From assembly GCA_902780455.1 (NCBI GenBank), contig CACZFO010000001.1, positions 124,001-188,000 of the forward strand: 64,000 bases of DNA, given 5' to 3'. Under the pieces are notes generated by a model. It had not been told where the DNA came from. It searched no databases and saw only the letters and a program-made list of their open reading frames with translations. This document shows positions 52,582 to 64,000 of this stretch, one piece after another. Every line of letters starts with the position of its first letter. Position 1 is the stretch's first letter. Origin of the DNA: an uncultured Bacteroidia bacterium (GTDB taxonomy: Bacteria > Bacteroidota > Bacteroidia > Bacteroidales > UBA932). The position numbers were made by a program, and so were the translations under genes.

Positions 52582-54591
52582 ATGAACAACGAACCCATTA
52601 AGGACGACATTGTCCTCAACGATGACGAGCTCGTCTGTATATTGACCGAGACCCGAAAAAAAGCCACGCCTAAAGAGTTGGTACTTCAGTCTGTTATCCA
52701 GCAGATGAGCGATGAGTACGGCTTTGAGCTGAGCGATATGCAGAGAGATTATTCTCTACCTTTAGAAGATGAGGAAGGCAGGACACGCCGCGTGACCGTT
52801 GATCTTGCTATCTTTGAATCCGGAATGGCTCACGACAAAGACAACTTGGCCCGTCTGTGCTTTGTTTATGACAGCAAAGTGGCTGCAGAGGATAAGAAGA
52901 AAGGTGTTGAGGCCGTCCTGAATCCCGTCCTGTCTTATAGTGACTGCGAGTTTGCACTTTGGACCAATGGTGATGAACTCTATTTCTATCAAAGAGTTGA
53001 GGATGAAGTAGGCAATATAGACATCCAGGAACTTTCAGATTTCCCGGGCGCTGACGAAAGCATCGAAGATCTCGAGCGGCAAAGCGAACGGGCCAAACCC
53101 CGTAAACCGGCCAACGATTCCCTGGTCCGCACCTTCCGTCGCTGCCACGACTACATCTACGGCAATGAAGGCAAGAAGAAGACTGCCTTCTGGGAACTTC
53201 TGAACATGATATTCTGCAAGATCTACGACGAAAAACGCCGTTATCTGGATGCTGAACGGAATATCAGTTACAGGCGCAAGTTCTGGGTAGGAGTCAAGGA
53301 AAGAAACACCACCGAAGGAGAGCACGCAGTGGCTATCCGCATTAAGAATCTATTTGAGGAACTGAAGACCGATAGTCTTTTCAAGGAAGTTTTTGATGGC
53401 AACGAGCAGATTTCCCTTTCGGACCGCGGCCTGGCCTATGTCGCATCTGAACTCTCCAAGTACTCCTTCCTGGATGCTACTGTGGACGTAAAGGGCACTG
53501 CATACGAGACCATCGTTTCCAATACCCTCAAGCAGGAAGCTGGTCAGTTCTTTACGCCCAGGAATATCATCAAGTGTATGGTAGAGATGATGAATCCTAC
53601 CGTCAATACCCGCGTGCTAGATCCTGCATGTGGCTCGGGTGGGTTCCTTGTAATGGTCCTGGATCACGTTCGCCGGCAGATTGCCAAGAATATCTATCCG
53701 GATGCTTCCGAAGCTGTTCTGGAAGTCAAGAGCAACAGTGATGTTGTGGTGGAGAAGATTCGCAAATATGCCGAGAAGATGATTTTTGGCTTTGACTTCG
53801 ACTCTGACCTTCGTAAGGCTGCCCGTATGAATATGGTGATGGCTGGTGATGGCCATGCCAATATCTTCAATATCAATTCACTTGAATACCCTGATGGTTC
53901 CCTTCCTGATGTTCCCAGGATTGGCGAAGCAGTCAAGCGTAGTCTGGAATTGAATGGGGACACCGATTACGACCCTCAATTTGCCTTGGACAATGCATTT
54001 GGCAAATTCGATATGGTTTTCACCAATCCTCCTTTCGGCTCCAAGGTCGCCGTTGCTCAAGCTATTGCAGAGAAATACAGCATCGGAGGTGGTTCATCTG
54101 CTCCGGAGATTCTCTTCATTGAGCAGTGCTACAACTTCCTGAAACCTGGAGGCAAGATGGCAATCGTCCTTCCGGATGGAATACTGGGTAATCCCAACAC
54201 AGAAGGTGTGCGAAAATGGATTCTCCAGCGTTTTATCTTGCTCGCTTCCGTTGATCTTCCTGTGGAGGCCTTCTTGCCGCAAGTCGGCGTGCAGGCATCG
54301 CTATTGTTCCTGCAGAAGAAGACCAAGATGGAGATGCTTCGTTCTATCGGGGATGAAGATTACGAGGTATTTATGGCTATTGCAGAAGCCGTGGGTAAGG
54401 ACCGTCGTGGTGCACCTGTGTATGTGCGTGATGATGATGGAGCAGAAATCCTCTATAATGAGACTCAGGAAAGAGCAACGTTTACCCCTTCGGGTGAATT
54501 GATAAGCAAGACAAGGAAAGTGCGGGTAAAGCATTTGGATGATGATTTACCAAAGATATCCAAGGCATATTTAGATTCTCTTGTGAAATGA
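52582..54591 (+). CDS. HsdM-like N6-adenine DNA methylase with HsdR-N-like front domain
   Basis: This 669-residue methylase has an N-terminal part (residues about 20-170) that resembles the type I HsdR N-terminal domain: KELVLQSVIQQMSDEYGFEL, RRVTVDLAIFESG and LARLCFVYDSKV. It is followed by a helical HsdM_N-like region (TAYETIVSNTLKQEAGQFFT). Catalytic motifs are SAM-binding DPACGSGG at 347-354 and NPPF at 482-485, the signature of N6-adenine methylation. The domain ends at GVQASLLFLQKKTKMEM. It overlaps the specificity gene by four bases. In this context it should mark self DNA, with the specificity subunit choosing the site. Confidence 0.92.
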   Translation: MNNEPIKDDIVLNDDELVCILTETRKKATPKELVLQSVIQQMSDEYGFELSDMQRDYSLPLEDEEGRTRRVTVDLAIFESGMAHDKDNLARLCFVYDSKVAAEDKKKGVEAVLNPVLSYSDCEFALWTNGDELYFYQRVEDEVGNIDIQELSDFPGADESIEDLERQSERAKPRKPANDSLVRTFRRCHDYIYGNEGKKKTAFWELLNMIFCKIYDEKRRYLDAERNISYRRKFWVGVKERNTTEGEHAVAIRIKNLFEELKTDSLFKEVFDGNEQISLSDRGLAYVASELSKYSFLDATVDVKGTAYETIVSNTLKQEAGQFFTPRNIIKCMVEMMNPTVNTRVLDPACGSGGFLVMVLDHVRRQIAKNIYPDASEAVLEVKSNSDVVVEKIRKYAEKMIFGFDFDSDLRKAARMNMVMAGDGHANIFNINSLEYPDGSLPDVPRIGEAVKRSLELNGDTDYDPQFALDNAFGKFDMVFTNPPFGSKVAVAQAIAEKYSIGGGSSAPEILFIEQCYNFLKPGGKMAIVLPDGILGNPNTEGVRKWILQRFILLASVDLPVEAFLPQVGVQASLLFLQKKTKMEMLRSIGDEDYEVFMAIAEAVGKDRRGAPVYVRDDDGAEILYNETQERATFTPSGELISKTRKVRVKHLDDDLPKISKAYLDSLVK

Positions 54592-56003
54592 AGTCCGGCA
54601 GCATTCATATTACCGAAGTATACTCTTCATATCAATCACGGATTAAACCGACATTCTTCTTAAACAAGGGAAGAAGAGCCATGATTGATATATCGAAGAA
54701 AGGCGGAGTCTCCGGGTGTATCAATGATATCGTCTCGAACGTTTATCGTCCTGGAATCTTTAAGCGCATTTTCATCTCAGATTTGAGTCATGGGAAGAAG
54801 TATATTACTGCGTCCTCAATGTTGAGTCAAGATGCGGCTATGTTTTCCAAGATTCTATCTGTCTCCCAAACAGAGAATCTTGAACCAATGATTCTTCGTC
54901 CGAAACAGGTACTGTTTAGTTGCGCCGGGTCCATTGGCGACACTAGGTTAATCGGTTCCGATTTAGATGGAGTTGTTGGGTCTCAAGATATTATAAGAGT
55001 TGTCCCCAAGGATAGCAATTATGGGTTTGTGTATGCATACCTTTCATCCCCAACTGTTTATGAATACATACAATCTCTCGTCTATGGCTCTGTTGTTTCC
55101 AGAATCGAGCCAGAAGCAGTAAGCGGCATTCCTCTTATTTCCATTCCTAGTGATGCTGGTTCTCGAATCAATGAACTTATTAAACAGTCTTTCGATTTGC
55201 ACAATGAAGCAAATTCATTGCTTGGTGATTCCAACAAACTTATGCTTAAATATAATGGTTTAGAGGAACTTGACCGCGACGAATTCGATTATTTTGGGGC
55301 AAGAACAGTAGGCCGTCAACTTGCCACCACATCAATTAGCATCAAAGATATTGGAACAACGTCTTTCAATGCTTTCTGCCATTCACGTAGAATTAACCAG
55401 CTCAGGAATAGAATCCCGAATTCTGTGAAGATTAAGGATGTCCTGGTCGGCGGAGACACGTTTTCTACAGGCTCCTTTCCTCGTGTTGAGGTAAAGGAGG
55501 GGAATGGAGTAATGCTTATAAACCAATCTGACATTTTTGACACAATTATCAAAGGCAAATGGATCTCTAAGCGCAAGGTTAATTTAGCAAATAACCTTGT
55601 ATCCTACGGAGAGGTCCTCGTTGCAGGTGTAGGTACTTTGGGGGAGAATGAAACCTTTTGTCGCGCTCTTTTCGCAAATGAAGATCTTGTTGGCCAACTT
55701 ATTTCTGGTGAATTTATCAGAATGAAGTGCAATGAAAAGATGCCTTCCGGCTATTTATTCACATGGCTGAATTCGGATTATGGGTTCCGCCTGATTCGTT
55801 CCACCCATAGTGGAACAAAACTATGTCGTCCTATCCCTACACTGTTCCTTCAGATTCCGGTTCCGGTTCTATCCAAGGATAAGATGGATGAAATAGATCT
55901 GATGGTTCGGACAGCCTTCACAAAGCGTCACCAGGCAAACAACCTGGAGAAGGAGGCCATTCAGATGGTTGAGAATGAAATAGATAAGTGGAATAAAAAC
56001 TAA
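54588..56003 (+). CDS. HsdS-like specificity subunit
   Basis: This 471-residue protein has two target-recognition-like halves. The first contains FIQRIFISDLS-like FKRIFISDLSHGKKYITASS, FSCAGSIGDTRLIGSDLDGV, VVGSQDIIRVVP and the helical spacer FDLHNEANSLLGDSNKLML. The second contains YGEVLVAGVGTLGENETFCR, GYLFTWLNSDYGFRLIRSTH and GTKLCRPIPTLFLQIPVPVL. The two-lobed order with a conserved helix after each lobe is that of type I HsdS. It overlaps the methylase gene by four bases and precedes the kinase gene by eight, so a methylase-specificity complex is likely. Confidence 0.88.
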   Translation: MKSGSIHITEVYSSYQSRIKPTFFLNKGRRAMIDISKKGGVSGCINDIVSNVYRPGIFKRIFISDLSHGKKYITASSMLSQDAAMFSKILSVSQTENLEPMILRPKQVLFSCAGSIGDTRLIGSDLDGVVGSQDIIRVVPKDSNYGFVYAYLSSPTVYEYIQSLVYGSVVSRIEPEAVSGIPLISIPSDAGSRINELIKQSFDLHNEANSLLGDSNKLMLKYNGLEELDRDEFDYFGARTVGRQLATTSISIKDIGTTSFNAFCHSRRINQLRNRIPNSVKIKDVLVGGDTFSTGSFPRVEVKEGNGVMLINQSDIFDTIIKGKWISKRKVNLANNLVSYGEVLVAGVGTLGENETFCRALFANEDLVGQLISGEFIRMKCNEKMPSGYLFTWLNSDYGFRLIRSTHSGTKLCRPIPTLFLQIPVPVLSKDKMDEIDLMVRTAFTKRHQANNLEKEAIQMVENEIDKWNKN

Positions 56004-56011
56004 CGCAATAT

Positions 56012-60145
<4,134 letters not shown>

Positions 60146-60156
60146 TTCGCCAGATT

Positions 60157-61728
60157 ATGTTACTACCTAAGTTAGATAAACAAGAATCAGTTTTCCGCAA
60201 CGAGGCCATATTTGCTGCAGACGTGAAATCCATCACTCTGGACAATGTCCTGGTGACATTCTTCATGTTGATGCGTAACAATGGCTCCCGCATTGGTTTG
60301 AAGACGCGAAATAAATTCCATAAGATAGATTCCTTACAGGAATACTTCAATATCTTGGAAAAGAAGGGCCAGATTTCGGGTGCATCCGAGAATCCAGAGG
60401 CAATCGAAAGTTGGCTGCGTAGTAGTTTGATTAACCTGGTGTTCAGAGGGAAGGCTGATAAGGAAAACGTCGCCTCTTTGCGTCCTCTACATTTGGAAAG
60501 ATACCGTATCAGGAACCTCAAGCATGCGAAGGACTATAATACGGCCGACCAATTATACATTATGATTCGGCAGCGCCCGGAGATTATGGAGGCGCTGAAA
60601 GCATACCTCTCAATTGGTTGGGACAACAATACCAGGGCTGTCACCGGTGATGCACAGGTCGATGTAGACACAGCAGGCGTTTTACAGCTGATGAGTCTGG
60701 TGGATATAGACCCTAAAGCTACAACCGTTTCGTTGAATAATATCACTCCTATTTTAGAGAAGCAGGCCGAGTTGTATTGCGACGATGTAAAACGGCTTCT
60801 GTTTTATCAAGACGCCATACCGCGTAGCGTATTCATTGACTATCTTCGTATCCTTTCTGGCTTCCATTTGTCGCTGTATTTCCAGAAGCTGATTCGCCTC
60901 CTTCCTCGAATGGTTGAGGCAGGAACGAAAAATGTTGAGGATGACTGGAGCATCGTTGTGGATTTGACAGATTCCTTGGAGGGAGATGTGGCTAATATAG
61001 CCTGCGCTGATATGGAACGCCAGATGAATGGTCTGATGGAGTACATTGTTTCTTCAATGCGCATCAATGCTGTGGGTAAGTATCTGAATGAAGCCGTTGA
61101 TATTGAAAAGATACTTCGGGTCCTCAAAGCTCGTCCTGGTGATTTTGATTCATATTTCCGTTTCAAACTCAACACCATCTATGACCGCTACGATGATGAT
61201 GCCGAGAATGAGGAGGAGGCGAAACAAGCCAAAGAAGAACTAAAGCAATACCTTGATTATGAGATTGATTTCTTCGATAAGTATATCCAGTGCATTGCTA
61301 AAGTGAGGGCCAGGTATCAGTACAAATACTCCTTTGACTTCCTGGATAAGTCTTCGATGAAGAATCAGGATTCAGCTTTGGTTGCGGATGGTCGTAGCCG
61401 TAAGCATCCTCGCAGGGCGGTGATTGGTTCCAAATTGCTAGAGGTCCTTGTCCAGATGGTCGCTCTTACACCCAAGGAAGGGCTTTACGAAACATACTCT
61501 CTGTCTATCGCTGAACTCATGAAGAGAATCCGTGATAGGTACGGCCTTATCATTGATGGGACTCAAGAGGAAAGATTTAAGGATTCCGATATTACTACTC
61601 ACCTTGCTTTCCGCACCAATGTTGAGGCACTCAAGAATAAGCTGCGCCAGATAGGCTTCTACAATGATTTGAGCGACGCTTCCATCATGCAGAAGATTCG
61701 TCCTCGTTATAACGTGAATAACAAGTAA
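60157..61728 (+). CDS. Uncharacterised 523-residue protein of the methylase-kinase operon
   Basis: I do not recognise a domain. The protein is largely helical, soluble and charged, with an N-terminal segment SITLDNVLVTFFMLMRNNGS, a middle QAELYCDDVKRLLFYQDAIP, an acidic Glu/Asp run (YDDDAENEEEAKQAKEELKQ) and a C-terminal TTHLAFRTNVEALKNKLRQI. It starts 11 bases after the kinase gene and ends two bases before the next gene. By its place between a P-loop ATPase and a large protein it recalls the middle member (DptG-like) of the Dpt restriction genes, but this is only positional reasoning. Confidence 0.75.
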   Translation: MLLPKLDKQESVFRNEAIFAADVKSITLDNVLVTFFMLMRNNGSRIGLKTRNKFHKIDSLQEYFNILEKKGQISGASENPEAIESWLRSSLINLVFRGKADKENVASLRPLHLERYRIRNLKHAKDYNTADQLYIMIRQRPEIMEALKAYLSIGWDNNTRAVTGDAQVDVDTAGVLQLMSLVDIDPKATTVSLNNITPILEKQAELYCDDVKRLLFYQDAIPRSVFIDYLRILSGFHLSLYFQKLIRLLPRMVEAGTKNVEDDWSIVVDLTDSLEGDVANIACADMERQMNGLMEYIVSSMRINAVGKYLNEAVDIEKILRVLKARPGDFDSYFRFKLNTIYDRYDDDAENEEEAKQAKEELKQYLDYEIDFFDKYIQCIAKVRARYQYKYSFDFLDKSSMKNQDSALVADGRSRKHPRRAVIGSKLLEVLVQMVALTPKEGLYETYSLSIAELMKRIRDRYGLIIDGTQEERFKDSDITTHLAFRTNVEALKNKLRQIGFYNDLSDASIMQKIRPRYNVNNK

Positions 61729-61730
61729 TT

Positions 61731-64000
61731 ATGAATACGACACAGTTATATTACACCCGGATTCTTGACACCTTCATTGAGGAGTACGAGGACCAGTTAA
61801 CCCAGGTAAAGGAAGGCCACTGTATGAAAGTGGTAGGCCTTCCGCTGGATGTGTTGGAGAATTTGTACGACAGGTTGAAAGCCCTCAATCTGAGCCTGCA
61901 AGTCTTTATCCTCTCGGAAGGTAATGAAGGGGACAGATACATCAGTGCCACTAAATTGATTGAGCTGCGTAACGACCTGTCGCTCTCCATACTTGTGCTG
62001 ATTCCGGTTAACGTTTCCACGGCCGCAGAGGACTCTTATGGCAATGCGACGTTCAAAGAGTTGTCCATTGCCCATCTGAACCAGCGCCTACTCAACAAAC
62101 TGATGTCTGAAGTTCAGAGCAACGACATCATTCGTGAAATCTTGGGTTTCACCAAAGAAGGCTTCTCGCAGCAAAAGATTCTGGACTACCTTCTCTACGT
62201 GATTGAGAATGGTCAAAGCAAGGAGGCCATTGGAAAGGGACTGTTCATTCTCGGTTTGCTTCCGGATGCAGACATTGCCAAGGATAGCACATTGGTTCGT
62301 CGCCGTCTCTCTATCAATAATGAGAGCGTTACGCAGATGGTAGATTATTCTAAGCAGATCAACGATAGAATCGACGCTCTGCCGCTTCTTCCAAATACAC
62401 TCCAGCGTGAGTTGGCCATGTTCCTCCAGATGGAGAAAAAGGCCAATAGCCGTACCGAGCTCTGTGAGGCTGTTGCCAACCAATATACCGACATTGATTT
62501 CTCCAAGTGGAATGATTGCATCAAGGGCATAGATGTTACCAGCCTTGGCAACTTGACTATATCCGCGGTCGAGCTCTATAGCAAAAGTTTTGGCAATGAT
62601 CTGGAAGGCGATTTAACTTTGCCTATCCAATCCAACAAGCCGGCAAAGATAAAAGTCCGTGTCTTCTTCTCGCCCAAGCCCCGTGCATTCCCGGATTTGA
62701 AGAAGGTTCGCATTGCCATCTACAATGTGGACGGCATGTATTGTGAGTATGACCGCTTAAAAACGGCCAATGTCACTGACAATGCCCGTGATTATAGAGA
62801 TATCACGGTGACCATCAAGCCCAACGATTTCAACAGCGGCCGATATTACTTCCGCATCTTTGCCGAAGACGAGAACGGCACCGTACTCAACCAAAAAGAC
62901 GGTTTCAAAGATGATGCCTGGTTGGATAAGTGGAACGAGGTCAAAGAGCAGATGTCCAAGGATGAATTCATCGAAAGGAATCGTGCATTCCTTACTTCCG
63001 ATAGTGAGTCTTTCTTCCTTCAGACAGTGGACGCCTCCGATTTTGACGAGGATCTGCTCCAGGATAGTCGTAGAGAGAAAATCAGCAACGTATTGCAAGC
63101 ATATTTCCACTATAGAATTGAACTGAACCGTAAGGGTGAGGAACTATTAGTCCCTGAACGCCAGAAGATCAGCGACAAAGACGACAAGTCCAAGTCAGAG
63201 GATAAGAGTTGGCAGGAGGGCTTGTACACCGATACTTTCCGTATCAAGTATTCTTCCTCGCAAAACTTCCAAATAATTCTTTCTAAGAAGCTGCTGGAAA
63301 TCGAGCGTGAAATCCTTAAAAAGAGTATTTCTCTTGGGACGGTTGAGGCAAAATTAACCTCCAACCATACGGAGAAGCTCCAGTCTTTGGTGTTTACTCC
63401 GCTTGATGGTATCGAGGTCCCTGCTTCTTTGACCCAAGCGCGGAATGCGTTATTCTCCGCCATCCAGGAGTCCGCAATAGGTAATAGCGGTATTTTGGAG
63501 ACCTTTGATGTGCACAGCCATGTAGACATCATCAAGGACTATTTGGAAGGATACCACGCTTGGCTAAAGGCAGTCGTAGATGAGGATTTGTCCGTAGAGA
63601 CAGTTCTGAAATTGCAGTCTGTGGACATGGTGAACATAGTTGTCATTCTTCCGGATGGCCAGGTTTCTGGTATGAAGCTTATCTCCCCGCTGCACCCGCT
63701 ACGTTTAGCGTGGATGGTGGACATCTATGAGCAGTATGAGGATTGGGAGAACAAGACAATAGAACACCCTCAGTATCGCGATGCTTGGTATAAGAAACTG
63801 GATCAGTTATTCTACGGAAATCTGGTCCCGAGCATTGCGCCGCTCATTCTTCGTGACATAGAGCAGAAGCAGTATCTGCAGTATGTGGGCGAGGTGGTTT
63901 TCGGCTGGGGCCTTTACGTTAGCTCTGCTGAGCAGCAGGAGGAGGCATTCTCTTCTGGTTTCCGTCAGCTCCGCTCCTATCTTGCACACCTCCTCAATGT
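61731..64000 (+). CDS. Large defence-operon protein, 5' part (runs past the window end)
   Basis: The frame opens at the ATG at 61731, two bases after the preceding stop, and is still open at base 64000, giving at least 756 residues. The N-terminal 250 residues are helical, then a beta-rich region (IKVRVFFSPKPRAFPDLKKV, ITVTIKPNDFNSGRYYFRIF) follows, and further on there is LISPLHPLRLAWMVDIYEQY. This S-P-L-H-P-L-R segment occurs, to my knowledge, in large FtsK/HerA-linked restriction proteins such as DptH and related islands, where an ATPase domain follows later. No Walker motif is reached in the visible part. It is likely the restriction or translocation component of the operon. Confidence 0.8.
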   Translation, partial: MNTTQLYYTRILDTFIEEYEDQLTQVKEGHCMKVVGLPLDVLENLYDRLKALNLSLQVFILSEGNEGDRYISATKLIELRNDLSLSILVLIPVNVSTAAEDSYGNATFKELSIAHLNQRLLNKLMSEVQSNDIIREILGFTKEGFSQQKILDYLLYVIENGQSKEAIGKGLFILGLLPDADIAKDSTLVRRRLSINNESVTQMVDYSKQINDRIDALPLLPNTLQRELAMFLQMEKKANSRTELCEAVANQYTDIDFSKWNDCIKGIDVTSLGNLTISAVELYSKSFGNDLEGDLTLPIQSNKPAKIKVRVFFSPKPRAFPDLKKVRIAIYNVDGMYCEYDRLKTANVTDNARDYRDITVTIKPNDFNSGRYYFRIFAEDENGTVLNQKDGFKDDAWLDKWNEVKEQMSKDEFIERNRAFLTSDSESFFLQTVDASDFDEDLLQDSRREKISNVLQAYFHYRIELNRKGEELLVPERQKISDKDDKSKSEDKSWQEGLYTDTFRIKYSSSQNFQIILSKKLLEIEREILKKSISLGTVEAKLTSNHTEKLQSLVFTPLDGIEVPASLTQARNALFSAIQESAIGNSGILETFDVHSHVDIIKDYLEGYHAWLKAVVDEDLSVETVLKLQSVDMVNIVVILPDGQVSGMKLISPLHPLRLAWMVDIYEQYEDWENKTIEHPQYRDAWYKKLDQLFYGNLVPSIAPLILRDIEQKQYLQYVGEVVFGWGLYVSSAEQQEEAFSSGFRQLRSYLAHLLN

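Overview
The window looks like chromosomal DNA of a member of the Bacteroidales. The reasons are a sufBCD operon with Bacteroidetes-type promoters (TAnnTTTG -7 boxes, little or no Shine-Dalgarno), a TonB-dependent receptor with an N-terminal carboxypeptidase-regulatory-like domain, DUF4876/DUF6850-type exported proteins, gingipain-like (C25) peptidases, a family S37 peptidase and a BACON-domain lipoprotein. No rRNA, tRNA, CRISPR array or intact insertion sequence was seen.

Layout. 1-7.4 kb: housekeeping genes, namely the 3' end of dnaE, a divergent ThiL-like protein with eroded motifs on the minus strand, then sufB-pnuC-sufC-sufD and a glycosyltransferase. 7.5-28.1 kb: a capsule/exopolysaccharide locus made of two converging gene sets. 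The plus-strand set runs from a frameshifted CapD-like epimerase through three GT4 glycosyltransferases, an EpsG-like polymerase and a PglC-like initiating transferase; after a minus-strand acetyltransferase it continues with Wza-, Wzc- and CpsB-like proteins and a GT32 glycosyltransferase. The minus-strand set reads DegT aminotransferase, UDP-sugar dehydrogenase, Wzx flippase, GT2, nucleotidyltransferase-like, ParB-like and acyltransferase. 28.2-42.8 kb: a cell-envelope region with a TonB receptor, two exported companion proteins and two tandem C25-type peptidases, then on the minus strand an unknown exported protein, a DUF2156 protein and an S37 peptidase.

From about 42.8 kb to the end the character changes to an accessory island: a coupled pair of small unknown genes, a higBA toxin-antitoxin pair, a Fic protein bracketed by two near-identical perfect-arm palindromes, an N-formylglutamate amidohydrolase remnant, a BACON lipoprotein, a broken GC-rich tyrosine recombinase, a DUF4143-type AAA ATPase behind a repeated promoter segment, a tight three-gene cassette of unknown function and a coiled-coil tail-anchored protein.

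The main find is the last 11.7 kb. One compact operon encodes a small XRE regulator, an HsdM-like adenine methylase with an HsdR-N-like front domain, an HsdS-like specificity subunit, a 1377-residue protein with a NERD domain, a pseudokinase, a kinase and a P-loop ATPase, a 523-residue unknown, and a large unknown that runs off the window. This matches the gene content of methylation-associated anti-phage systems (MADS-like, related to Pgl/BREX type 2 through the PglW-like kinase), with a possible Dpt-like ATPase tail. The methylase and specificity subunit probably mark self DNA, and the kinase/ATPase part probably senses infection and restricts. The downstream end of the system lies outside the window.
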